Assembly (NCBI GenBank): GCA_965223815.1
Contig: OZ245019.1
Location: forward strand, 372,001 to 436,000
Length of the DNA: 64,000 nucleotides
Direction of reading: 5' to 3'
From: HKST-UBA178 sp965223815
Lineage (GTDB): Bacteria; Pseudomonadota; Gammaproteobacteria; Chromatiales; Chromatiaceae
Positions 1 to 7,949 of the stretch are shown here, piece by piece. The position numbers and the translations under genes were made by a program. How positions within the stretch are numbered: position 1 is the first letter of the stretch; every line of letters starts with the position of its first letter. A model generated the notes under the pieces. It saw only the letters and a list, made by a program, of their open reading frames with translations. It did not search any database and had not been told where the DNA came from.

Positions 1-2
1 TG

Positions 3-638
3 GCCTTGACTCTGGCGGTCATTGTCTGGTCGGCGGAATTCATCCAACGCTTTCTTGGCCCCAAGAGTACCATCGGAAAGCTGCTCGAATCTTTCGGGCT
101 GAGGTTCGTTTCATCGGAGATTGTCGCCTATCTGTTGGGTGTCGTACTGACGCTGCTGCTGGTTTATCTGATCGGGGTATTGGTGGAGGCGGGTCTCAAG
201 AATCGGTGGCAGTTTTTAATCGATTATCTGTTTCAGCGGATACCCTTGGTGAGAACCGTCTACCAAACGGTTTCGCGCTTGCTGGAGATGTTTGAGCCCC
301 GTGACCAGTCCAGTCTCAAGGCGATGAGTGCGGTGATGTGCCATCTGGGGGGGAAGGGAGGGACCGCCGTGCTGGCGCTCATGCCAAGCCCGGAGAGTGT
401 CACGTTGAGCGGCCGTGAATACAAGGCGGTACTCATTCCCACCGCTCCTGTGCCTTTCGGGGGCGCCATTCTCTATGTCCCTGAAGATTGGGTTGAACCG
501 GCGGACTTTGCCTTTGACGGATTGTTGAATATTTACATGTCAATGGGAGCCAATTCTTCGGACTATCTGCACCCCCAGAGTCCCCTGGCCAATCGCGCAG
601 CCGGACCATCCGGAAATTCGCCCAAGCCGAGCGACTAG
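3..638 (+). CDS. DUF502 family membrane protein, 5' partial
   Basis: The C-terminal 211 residues of a DUF502-type inner-membrane protein; the frame is open to the window edge, so the true start lies upstream. Visible are the end of one hydrophobic segment, a second membrane segment around residues 39-60 (AYLLGVVLTLLLVYLIGVLVE in part), then the family hallmark 'RIPLVRTVYQTV' and a soluble domain with a 'VPFGGAILYVPEDWV' segment. Function of the family is not established; a role at the membrane is all that can be inferred. The tail (about 25 residues after 'SSDYL') is low-complexity, rich in Ser, Pro and Asn. The family assignment is fairly sure; the function is not known. Confidence 0.75.
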   Translation, partial: ALTLAVIVWSAEFIQRFLGPKSTIGKLLESFGLRFVSSEIVAYLLGVVLTLLLVYLIGVLVEAGLKNRWQFLIDYLFQRIPLVRTVYQTVSRLLEMFEPRDQSSLKAMSAVMCHLGGKGGTAVLALMPSPESVTLSGREYKAVLIPTAPVPFGGAILYVPEDWVEPADFAFDGLLNIYMSMGANSSDYLHPQSPLANRAAGPSGNSPKPSD

Positions 639-712
639 CCGGAGCCGACGGTTTCGGGTCGCTTGCGATTTTTAGCAATCGCCACCCGCCCATGCATGGA
701 CTGCGCTGGGCG

Positions 713-1372
713 TCATTTTCTGGGGCAGCAATTCTCGAGAATGTACTCCAGGTATTCAAGCCTTTGCAGGGAGATTTTGATTTTCTCTTCGAGTTCCGCA
801 CCTGGATCGTCAATGACGTGCAGCAGGTCCTCGTGGAAGAATACCTCGAAGCTATCCAGATAGCGGACTTCATGCTCCTTGTCCAGGATCAAATTATCGA
901 TGCCGTAGAGATCTATGACCTTCGATTCTTTGCGATACAAGTCCCGAGCGACATCAACGAACATTTGAAGCTGTCTGCGTGCCTTGGGCAATCGCGCCAG
1001 CAGAGGCATCGCCTCCTCTTCGTTGGCTGGATTGGCGATGTTGAACCAAGGGATGTGGGCGCGGGCCAGTACCAGTAGATTCTCCTCCCCATTTATTAGG
1101 GTTTGAACGAATAGTGCCGTTGGAATGATCTCGTTGAGCTGGTTTTTCAGCCGCAGATAATCTCTGTTGTAAATCCGCATCTCTCCAAGGGTGCAATCCA
1201 AGAAATGCCGTTTGATCACCAGATCAATGGCTACCCCGGATGGTGGTTGCCTGTAGCCACCGCTCAGCCACACCGTGCAGTGGGCGCCCTGGGTGGCGAT
1301 GAGTGTGGCCGGTAGGTTCATGGTGTCCAGGCAGGCAATATTGGAGGAGATGCGGTCGAATTCTTTTGACAT
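713..1372 (-). CDS. Kinase-like hypothetical protein
   Basis: A 219-residue protein with no family I can name. Its layout recalls a small protein-kinase or aminoglycoside-phosphotransferase fold: 'DLVIKRH' with Lys54 where the beta-3 ATP lysine would sit, a middle segment 'NLLVLARAHIPWFNI' in the hinge position, then 'DLYGIDNLILD' (Asp154, Asn160) and 'RYLDSF' (Asp173) in the positions of the catalytic and metal-binding loops. The usual catalytic HxD is not clear, so it may be a degenerate or pseudo-kinase. It starts with ATG at 1372 and lies just downstream of the metalloprotease gene on the same strand, 50 bases away, so co-transcription is likely. The kinase relation is inference from motif spacing only. 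Confidence 0.55.
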   Translation of the reverse strand: MSKEFDRISSNIACLDTMNLPATLIATQGAHCTVWLSGGYRQPPSGVAIDLVIKRHFLDCTLGEMRIYNRDYLRLKNQLNEIIPTALFVQTLINGEENLLVLARAHIPWFNIANPANEEEAMPLLARLPKARRQLQMFVDVARDLYRKESKVIDLYGIDNLILDKEHEVRYLDSFEVFFHEDLLHVIDDPGAELEEKIKISLQRLEYLEYILENCCPRK

Positions 1373-1422
1373 GTTTCGGTGTGAGAACAGAGGAAAGCCC
1401 GGGAGGGGTGGCCGGTTCCAGA

Positions 1423-2304
1423 TTATTGTTTGCGCGAACTAGTATTGTAACCTGTTGAAAAGGCCTGTTTCGAGGCTCTTTCAGAGTTGTGGCCATCAAT
1501 TCTGGTGTGGTTCTCTTTTACCGGGTACCAGCAAGGGGGGCGAGCGGCGTGGCTTAGGGCTCCGAAGCGTGAGCATAGCCAAGGGCGCCCGTGTTCCGTG
1601 GCATTTTCGACGCCGGGATTACAGAGTGCCGCCGCACTGAATGTATCTAGGCGACACTGGACCGTGGGAGTGGCAAACCCAAGCACATTCACCGTGCTCG
1701 GGTCGGGAGTCTCGAAGCGTGGTGGTTCGATATTTTTCCGGTCCGCGAAGAAACGACTGAGCGCGTACCCGGACATGGTGGTCTGTACGCATGTCTGCCA
1801 CTCATCCAGCTCGCGGAATGCCCAAGCGCAACGCTGCACTACCCTATGGGGTGCTCCCTGATCTCCGGGGCGCCTGCCATAGGGCAGGTGCATCAAAAAA
1901 CGGCGCATGCAGGAAGCGGCGGCGAAGTAGTCTGCCTGTCCTTCGGTAGAGAAGCGTTTGAATGCCGGCTTGCCGGCGAGAAAATGACCTATTTCGTGGC
2001 AAATGACAAGAGCCAGAGCACCTTCTGTCATTCTGGGGTGGCGTGCCAATCCGCCACCCACTGTGATTACCGCAAGTTGACCATGGCGGTCTTCTTCCCT
2101 GCGGGCGGATGCCTCCAGCCGTTCGGTTTCCCACTGCCCCAAAATTCTCAAGCGATGCCGTTGTTGTTGAAACTCCTTCGCATAAAGATGCTGAAACAGA
2201 TCGACGATCTGTTCAAAGGTCTGCTTCTCCATCGCCGCGTGCAGACTTTCTTGAGGCAGCAGCAGAAACAGCAATAAAGGAAAGATCTTGGGCAAGTTTG
2301 GCAT
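1423..2304 (-). CDS. Secreted M48-like zinc metalloprotease
   Basis: A 293-residue protein with a Sec signal peptide (hydrophobic core 'FPLLLFLLLP', likely cleavage near residues 23-24) and a zinc-protease motif HEIGH at residues 103-107, inside 'ALALVICHEIGHFLAG'. Glu121 in 'EGQADYFAA' sits where gluzincin peptidases such as M48 place the third zinc ligand. Four Cys in the second half suggest disulfides and a periplasmic location. The last 35 residues look disordered. Substrate is unknown. It follows fabI on the same strand after 136 bases, so it may be a separate unit. The catalytic motif makes the peptidase call sound; the exact peptidase family is less sure. Confidence 0.72.
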   Translation of the reverse strand: MPNLPKIFPLLLFLLLPQESLHAAMEKQTFEQIVDLFQHLYAKEFQQQRHRLRILGQWETERLEASARREEDRHGQLAVITVGGGLARHPRMTEGALALVICHEIGHFLAGKPAFKRFSTEGQADYFAAASCMRRFLMHLPYGRRPGDQGAPHRVVQRCAWAFRELDEWQTCVQTTMSGYALSRFFADRKNIEPPRFETPDPSTVNVLGFATPTVQCRLDTFSAAALCNPGVENATEHGRPWLCSRFGALSHAARPPCWYPVKENHTRIDGHNSERASKQAFSTGYNTSSRKQ

Positions 2305-2440
2305 CTGCGGGCCGGGAGAAAAATAGGATATTTTCTCTAATCATAGACGCAGATTGGCTGAATTTGATTCCTAGATGCTTGTTCCCGGGATGGGTTGAAG
2401 CGGTGTGAGGTCATTAACCGGCCGTCCTTGGCCTTTGGGA

Positions 2441-3223
2441 TCAGCCCATAATATTGACGCCGCCGTCCACATAGACCGTGCTGCCTGTCATTCTTCGGGC
2501 ATAAGGCGTGGCCAGATAGGCGCAGGCGAAACCGACATCCATAATATCCACCAGTTCCCCGACCGGTGCTCGCTCCACCGACTGATTGAGTAGTAAATCG
2601 AAGTCTTTCAGACCGGAGGCTGCGCGGGTTCTCAGAGGTCCGGGTGAGATGGCGTGCACTCGAATCTTCTTCGGTCCCAGTTCGTGTGCCAGATATCTGC
2701 AGCTGGCTTCAAGCGCCGCCTTTACCGGCCCCATCAGATCGTAATTGGGTACGACTTTCTGAGCACCGTGATAACTCATTGCGAATAGTGTGCCCCCCTC
2801 TTTCATAAGCGGAACAGCCATTCGAGCCATACGGATGAAGGAGTGGCAGGAGATATCCATGGCTTTTGAGAAGCCTGTTGACGAGGAGTTGAGCAGTCCC
2901 CCCTGGAGGTCAGCTTTGGGCGCCCAGGCAATGGAGTGAACTATAATATCCAGTTGCCCCCACTCTTTTTCGATTCGATCGAAGACCGCTTCCAGTTGTC
3001 CCGGTTGATCGACGTCCAGCGGCATGAATATGGGGGCTTCCAGGGATTCGGCGATGGGGGCGACGTAGGTCTTTGCCTTTTCGTTGAGATGGGTCATGGC
3101 GATGTCGCAACCCAGTTCGTGGAAGGCCTTGGCGCAGCCATAGGCGATGGAGTTGTCGTTGGCAATTCCAACTACCAACGCTTTTGACCCCTTCAGGGCG
3201 GGGTTGGGGACTCGGGTGGACAT
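2441..3223 (-). CDS. fabI: Enoyl-ACP reductase (NADH), FabI type
   Basis: Short-chain dehydrogenase fold enzyme that reduces the trans-2 double bond of enoyl-ACP, the last step of fatty-acid elongation. The 260 residues carry the FabI hallmarks: 'NDNSIAYGCA' at the nucleotide-binding start, Tyr151, Tyr161 and Lys168 ('SYHGA...PNYDLMGPVKAALEA') with the spacing of E. coli Tyr146, Tyr156 and Lys163, and 'SPGPLRTRAASGLKDF'. It is the last gene of the DUF3141-pta-ackA-fabI operon, 29 bases after ackA, with a purine-rich ribosome site (GAGGAG) before ATG 3223. Given that setting it may be a second, specialised FabI, perhaps acting on acyl-CoA or for acyl-group balance, and not the main housekeeping enzyme. 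Confidence 0.9.
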   Translation of the reverse strand: MSTRVPNPALKGSKALVVGIANDNSIAYGCAKAFHELGCDIAMTHLNEKAKTYVAPIAESLEAPIFMPLDVDQPGQLEAVFDRIEKEWGQLDIIVHSIAWAPKADLQGGLLNSSSTGFSKAMDISCHSFIRMARMAVPLMKEGGTLFAMSYHGAQKVVPNYDLMGPVKAALEASCRYLAHELGPKKIRVHAISPGPLRTRAASGLKDFDLLLNQSVERAPVGELVDIMDVGFACAYLATPYARRMTGSTVYVDGGVNIMG

Positions 3224-3252
3224 ACCTCTGTTTCTCCTCTGTATGGAACGCT

Positions 3253-4437
3253 TTAATCGGCATTCAGCAGATGTTGGGTGTGGCGAGCAATCATCAATTC
3301 CTCATTGGTGGGGACCACCCAGACGGACACAAGGCTGTCGGCAGCGCTTATGCAGGTGTCGCCGCGTTCGTTGGCAGAACTCTCTACTTTCACACCCAGC
3401 CAGCTGGCTGTTTCAAGAATCCGTGCCCGGATAACCGGCGAGTTCTCGCCGATACCGGCGGTAAACACGATGGCGTCTAACCCACCCAGGGCGGCCACCA
3501 GGGAACCTAGCTCCCGGCCGATACGATAGACATAGAGATTTATTGCCAATTTGGCACGCGGCTCGGGAGATTCCAGCAATGCCCGCATATCGCTGGATAG
3601 TCCCGATACCCCCAGCAGTCCGGAACGGTTGTAGATCAGATCCTCGATGGTTCTTGCATCCATTCCTTTCTGATCCATCAGGTAGAGCACTACTCCGGGG
3701 TCGATGGTGCCGCAGCGTGTGCCCATGGGCAGGCCGTCAACTGCGGTGAAGCCCATACTGCTGGTCAGACTACTGCCTCCTTGAAGGGCGCACATGCTGG
3801 CGCCATTGCCCAGGTGCAGGACAATCGTTCGGCCGGACGCGGCTTTGTCGTCCAACTGGGGTAATCGGGAGGCGACATACTCATAGGAAAGTCCGTGAAA
3901 GCCATATCGCCGGACACCGGCATCGTGGAGTTCCGAGGGCAGGGCAAAGCGTTGTGCCAGATCGGGATTGCTGCGGTGGAAGGCTGTGTCGAAGCAGGCG
4001 ATCTGGGGTATGTCAGGAGTCCTTTCCAGTAACAGACGAATTGGGGCCAGGTTATGGGGTTGGTGCAGTGGCGCCAGAGGTTCGAATTTTTCGAGGGTGG
4101 CTAGCACTTGCTCGTTTACCCGCACCGGATGGCTGTATTCCAGACCGCCATGTACCACCCGGTGTCCCACACCTGCGACCTGGCAATCTGCGACTGCGCC
4201 AGAGAGGTAACTTACCAGATAGTCGAGGGCGCCCTCATGGCCGAGTGTAACATCCTCACCCCAGCTCTTTTTGTCGATCACCTGGCCTGATGAATCCTTG
4301 GAAAGAAAGCGTGCTTTAGTGTACAGACCCTCGATTTGGCCCCCGATCTTGAGTTCCAGCTCTCGTTGCCGTTCCACGAAAAACGAAAACTTGACGCTGG
4401 AGGATCCTGCATTAACGACAATGATGGCTCTGCTCAT
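3253..4437 (-). CDS. ackA: Acetate kinase
   Basis: Cytoplasmic acetokinase-family enzyme converting acetyl phosphate and ADP to acetate and ATP, or the reverse. 394 residues, the usual length, with signature 1 'VVNAGSSSVKFS' near the N terminus, signature 2 'FHGLSYEYVA', the nucleotide site 'HLGNGASMCA' and 'DGLPMGTRCGTIDPG'. 'FTAGIGENS' near the C terminus completes the set. It lies 19 bases after pta and 29 bases before fabI. Paired with the Ptb/Pta-type acyltransferase, it would interconvert acyl-CoA and acyl phosphate with carboxylate and ATP; propionate or butyrate as substrate cannot be excluded. Confidence 0.93.
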   Translation of the reverse strand: MSRAIIVVNAGSSSVKFSFFVERQRELELKIGGQIEGLYTKARFLSKDSSGQVIDKKSWGEDVTLGHEGALDYLVSYLSGAVADCQVAGVGHRVVHGGLEYSHPVRVNEQVLATLEKFEPLAPLHQPHNLAPIRLLLERTPDIPQIACFDTAFHRSNPDLAQRFALPSELHDAGVRRYGFHGLSYEYVASRLPQLDDKAASGRTIVLHLGNGASMCALQGGSSLTSSMGFTAVDGLPMGTRCGTIDPGVVLYLMDQKGMDARTIEDLIYNRSGLLGVSGLSSDMRALLESPEPRAKLAINLYVYRIGRELGSLVAALGGLDAIVFTAGIGENSPVIRARILETASWLGVKVESSANERGDTCISAADSLVSVWVVPTNEELMIARHTQHLLNAD

Positions 4438-4456
4438 AATGACTTCCGGCCCCTTC

Positions 4457-5401
4457 CTATGTCGGTATCTTGGCTATTTGCTTTCGGCGGGCCTCTGCCA
4501 CCATGGCCGCAACGGCGCAGGAAGCCAGCCGGGTCAGCACCGAGTCGGCGCGGCTGGTGAGTATTATGGGTACTCGCGCACCCAAAACGATGCCCGCTGC
4601 GTCTGCGTTGGCCAGGAAGGAGAGGCTCTTGGCCAGCATATTGCCTGCCTCCAGATCGGGAACTATTAGGACATTGGCGCGGCCAGCCACTGGGGAATCG
4701 ATTTGCTTGATGTCCGCGGCCTCCAGGTTGATCGCGTTGTCCAGGGCCAGGGGACCATCCAGGATCGCCCCTGTGATCTGCCTGCGATCGGCCATTTTGC
4801 ACAGTGCCGCAGCCTCGATGGTGGAATTAACATTGGGATTTACGGTTTCCATCGCCGACAGAATCGCTACTCGCACCTCTTGGAACTTCATGGCGTGGGC
4901 CAAGTCGATGGCGTTTTGGGTGATGTCCATCTTTTCCGCCAGGGTAGGGGCGATATTTACCGCTGCGTCGGAGACGATGAGTGTTTCGCTATAGGAAGGG
5001 ACATCCATTACGAAGCAGTGGCTCAAACGGCGTTCGGTGCGCAGGCCCTTGCTGCTGGACACTACCGCGCCCATCAGTTCATCGGTATGTAAACTGCCCT
5101 TCATCAGGCACTCCGATCTGCCCTCATGGACGAGCTCCACCGCGCGTGCTGCGGATGCATGGCTGTGGGGGGTATCCAATAGTTCGTAGTCGGAGATGTC
5201 TATGTTTGCCTCTTCTGCCGCCGCCCGAATTCGCGCCTCCGGGCCGGTGAGAATAGGATCAATGATCCCCAACTTGGCTGCCTCCGCCATGCCAGATAGC
5301 GAGAAAGCATCGCAAGGGTGGGCCACAGCGGTGGTGACCGTGGTCAGGGTCTTCGTATGTTCCACCAACCTCTGGTATTTTTCATGGGTGGACATCATCA
5401 T
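4457..5401 (-). CDS. pta: Phosphate acetyl/butyryltransferase
   Basis: Short (314-residue) phosphotransacetylase-family enzyme that exchanges CoA for phosphate on acyl-CoA. Motifs include 'LMKGSLHTDELMGAVV', 'DAAVNIAPTLAEKMDI', 'ETVNPNVNSTIEA' and a late 'DLEAGNMLAKSL'. The size and these motifs resemble Ptb and the Pta domain of 'enoyl-CoA hydratase/phosphate acetyltransferase' proteins; the long N-terminal regulatory domain of E. coli Pta is absent. The first ATG (5401) overlaps the DUF3141 stop codon as ATGA, so the two are probably translationally coupled; three ATG codons in a row leave the exact start open by two codons. Feeds acyl phosphate to AckA next door. Confidence 0.88.
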   Translation of the reverse strand: MMMSTHEKYQRLVEHTKTLTTVTTAVAHPCDAFSLSGMAEAAKLGIIDPILTGPEARIRAAAEEANIDISDYELLDTPHSHASAARAVELVHEGRSECLMKGSLHTDELMGAVVSSSKGLRTERRLSHCFVMDVPSYSETLIVSDAAVNIAPTLAEKMDITQNAIDLAHAMKFQEVRVAILSAMETVNPNVNSTIEAAALCKMADRRQITGAILDGPLALDNAINLEAADIKQIDSPVAGRANVLIVPDLEAGNMLAKSLSFLANADAAGIVLGARVPIILTSRADSVLTRLASCAVAAMVAEARRKQIAKIPT

Positions 5402-7728
5402 TTTTCCTTTTTTTCAGGATGCTGGTTTCTGTTAGCGGTGGATGGGAACCCCAGGAGTTCGCTGATACGTTCGTACATCGCTGTCTGCTGCGGTGTTTTC
5501 TTCAGTTGCTCGACGCGGGGGTCGTTTATCATGCTCTCGATAAGGGTGATGAGCCTTTCGCGGTCGCTTGGAAGCTGCAGCAGGTCCGGTAGAGTCTCCA
5601 GGGCCAACTGTGGCTCGTATGCCACTATGATTTCCTGCTCTCCCCTAATTCGGCGCCACTCATGATTTGTCATTTGCGGCAGCAGATCCCTGTATTGCTC
5701 CACGAGTTCTTTTTTCAATGCGACCCGTGCCAGGGGGATTGGTTCTCCGCGGTAGGCGAGCAATACAGCCACCCGGGCGAGGGCTTCCGGGTAGCCTCCT
5801 GCATCAACTGATGCCAAGGCCTCTTTGACATAAGGGAGTTCTCTGGGGTCGGAGGGGAGCTCCCTGCCTGGCTGCTCCGGCTTCTCCGCCATGTAGAGAG
5901 AGTAAATGTTGCCGTAAGTTTGAAAAAATGCAGCTTCGCTACCGGCGTCGCGGACATCCCGGTAGTATTCCAGAGAGGCGCTGATCAGTTCCGACATGAA
6001 TCGCTCAACTCTGGGCATGGGGCCGTCGGGGTCCGTAACCCGGCGGTTCGCCCGGGCTTGGTCGGCTGCAGCGGAGAGCCAGCCCAACCAGGGGTTGAGA
6101 TCCGAAATTGCCCAGCGCTCGGCCCTCGAAGGGTGGAATTCGCGCAGCAGTTTGGCGATAAAATCGTTGGAGAGGCGCTGGACCAGAGGTTGAGCGAACA
6201 ATTCATAGGCTCGCTGGTTAAATTCGGACAGCTCGTTTACCGCCTCGAACGGTCGCTCATCGTTGCGCTCGAAACGGTTCAGTGCAGCCGTGACATCTTC
6301 CAGGCTGCGTTCGATGAACTGCACATCGTAGTCGGTGGTTCCATCTCTCTCGGTTTCGATGATCTCCATTCCGTACAGACCGGGAGGTAACCGCTCAATG
6401 GACTTAAGAACCGAAACGATCTGTGTGTGCTCTTTCCTTGCGACATTTCCGGAAACGAAAATCCCCAAATGCCCTATGTCTTCATGGAGTAGGCCGACTA
6501 TTACCTGACCGCGGGCTTTGATCTCCTCGGTGGACCCGTATACGTCCGCCACCCAGTTGAAGGCCTGCTGGGGCGGAGTGATATTGTCTCCCATCGAGGC
6601 GAATAGGATAATCGGCGACTGGATTTCCCTGAGGTCAAAAAATTTACCAGCGCCGCTCCGGACCCCACCCGTCCAGAGTTTGTTGCCTACGAACAGGTTC
6701 TGGACTATCCACTCTATCTCCTCCTTGTTGAGCAGATAAAACCCCCCCCACCAGCGCTCAAATTCAAGAAATCTGGGGCCTTCGCTATCTACCTTGCTGT
6801 AGAGGTTGTAGTACTTGTCCCAAAAAGTGTTGGCTGGATTGAGGTTTTCGAAGTTCTGTACCAGATAGGCGCCATCGAACAGGCCGTTGCCGATGTCGGC
6901 GGTGAAAGAGGCAAGCCAAGTACCGCCAAGGTTTCCCCCCGCATAGCGCATCGGATTGTCGCCCTCGCCTTCACTCCAGGCGCCTCCCCAGTAGGACATG
7001 GGCGCACCATTGATTACTATCGGGCCTGTGTCCTCGGGGTTCGCCGCAGCCAGCATCATGGCTGCCCATCCGCCCTGGCAGTTGCCGACCACCACAGGTT
7101 TGGCGCTGTCGGGATGCAGTGCCCGAACTCGAGCGACGAACTGTCGCTCCGCATCGCAGACATCCAGCAGTGTCTGATCTGGCTCGGGTTCTGGAAAAAA
7201 GATTACAAAATATACCGGATGGCCGTCGCGGAGCGCCACGCCGACCTGTGAGTCGTCCTTAAACCCACCGACACCTGGACCGTGGCCCGCTCTCGGGTCA
7301 ATGATGATATAGGGGCGCCGCTTGGGATCGATCTCCAGATCATCTGCGGGGAGAATCCGCACCAATGCATAATTGACCGGGCGCCCCAATTCACGTCCGT
7401 CCATCACCATTTCATATTCGAAGTGCAGGAGCGGTGGCATTCCGGAGCGTTCGTGCTCCAGGAAATTGTTACCCCGCTGGCGAAGGGTATCCCAAAAAAG
7501 CACCCAGCGCTGGCCTAGGTCAACACCGTATCGGTACCAGTTGTTCCACAGTTCCCAGGGCTGCATTGGCTTTCGCATGAGGGGAGCCAAATGGGTGTTG
7601 AGCGCCTTGCCGACCCGAGTGTTGAAGCGCTCCTGTGCCAGTTCGTTGCGTTTAGACAACAAGTTCGTCACCTTTCTACCGAGATCCATACTGCGGTTGA
7701 GGTGATGGTTGGAATCTTTATTGGTCAT
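5398..7728 (-). CDS. DUF3141 protein, PHA-synthase-like hydrolase
   Basis: A 776-residue soluble protein of the DUF3141 family. The middle third has an alpha/beta-hydrolase core with the Cys lipase box of polyhydroxyalkanoate synthases: 'VVVGNCQGGWA' puts a nucleophile at Cys217, 'FASMGDNITPP' an acid at Asp381, and 'EDIGHLGIFVSG' a His at 420. These match the PhaC order Cys-Asp-His. The first 100 residues recall the PhaC N-terminal region ('QPWELWNNWYRYGVDLGQRWVLFWDTL'); the last 300 residues are specific to DUF3141. It begins the operon and overlaps pta by four bases. It is the orfA of the S. meliloti orfA-pta-ackA-fabI operon. Polymer synthesis, acyl transfer or thioesterase activity are all possible. 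Confidence 0.8.
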   Translation of the reverse strand: MTNKDSNHHLNRSMDLGRKVTNLLSKRNELAQERFNTRVGKALNTHLAPLMRKPMQPWELWNNWYRYGVDLGQRWVLFWDTLRQRGNNFLEHERSGMPPLLHFEYEMVMDGRELGRPVNYALVRILPADDLEIDPKRRPYIIIDPRAGHGPGVGGFKDDSQVGVALRDGHPVYFVIFFPEPEPDQTLLDVCDAERQFVARVRALHPDSAKPVVVGNCQGGWAAMMLAAANPEDTGPIVINGAPMSYWGGAWSEGEGDNPMRYAGGNLGGTWLASFTADIGNGLFDGAYLVQNFENLNPANTFWDKYYNLYSKVDSEGPRFLEFERWWGGFYLLNKEEIEWIVQNLFVGNKLWTGGVRSGAGKFFDLREIQSPIILFASMGDNITPPQQAFNWVADVYGSTEEIKARGQVIVGLLHEDIGHLGIFVSGNVARKEHTQIVSVLKSIERLPPGLYGMEIIETERDGTTDYDVQFIERSLEDVTAALNRFERNDERPFEAVNELSEFNQRAYELFAQPLVQRLSNDFIAKLLREFHPSRAERWAISDLNPWLGWLSAAADQARANRRVTDPDGPMPRVERFMSELISASLEYYRDVRDAGSEAAFFQTYGNIYSLYMAEKPEQPGRELPSDPRELPYVKEALASVDAGGYPEALARVAVLLAYRGEPIPLARVALKKELVEQYRDLLPQMTNHEWRRIRGEQEIIVAYEPQLALETLPDLLQLPSDRERLITLIESMINDPRVEQLKKTPQQTAMYERISELLGFPSTANRNQHPEKKEK

Positions 7729-7802
7729 GGAAAGTGGACTCTCGCTTGCTTGCCGTGATCTGGGAAAGTGCCTTCAGTGCCCTACTGCGGTGCAGCATCT
7801 TC

Positions 7803-7808
7803 ATTATA
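7803..7808 (-). promoter_or_regulatory. Candidate -10 box of the DUF3141 operon
   Basis: Read on the minus strand the sequence is a perfect TATAAT, about 75 bases upstream of the DUF3141 start codon and preceded by a run of T. No good -35 hexamer sits 16-18 bases upstream, which would fit a promoter needing an activator. I looked for a PHO box, expected if the operon is phosphate-controlled as in S. meliloti, and did not see a convincing one. Confidence 0.4.
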
Positions 7809-7949
7809 GTTGATGGAAAAAAACGGGATGGTGACGCAAGTCAAGGCGGCTTCTACTATCGGATTTCCCGGGGGTGAGTCGGCGGCAATAGCACCTCAGC
7901 CACCGTTTTACATGAGGGAGTGGGAGTGTCTGTCGCCCGCGTTCCGTGG

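Noticed and set aside
7729..7949. PHO box upstream of the DUF3141 operon
   Set aside because: Expected from the S. meliloti operon, but no pair of CTGTCAT-like repeats could be found; only a GTCACC string.
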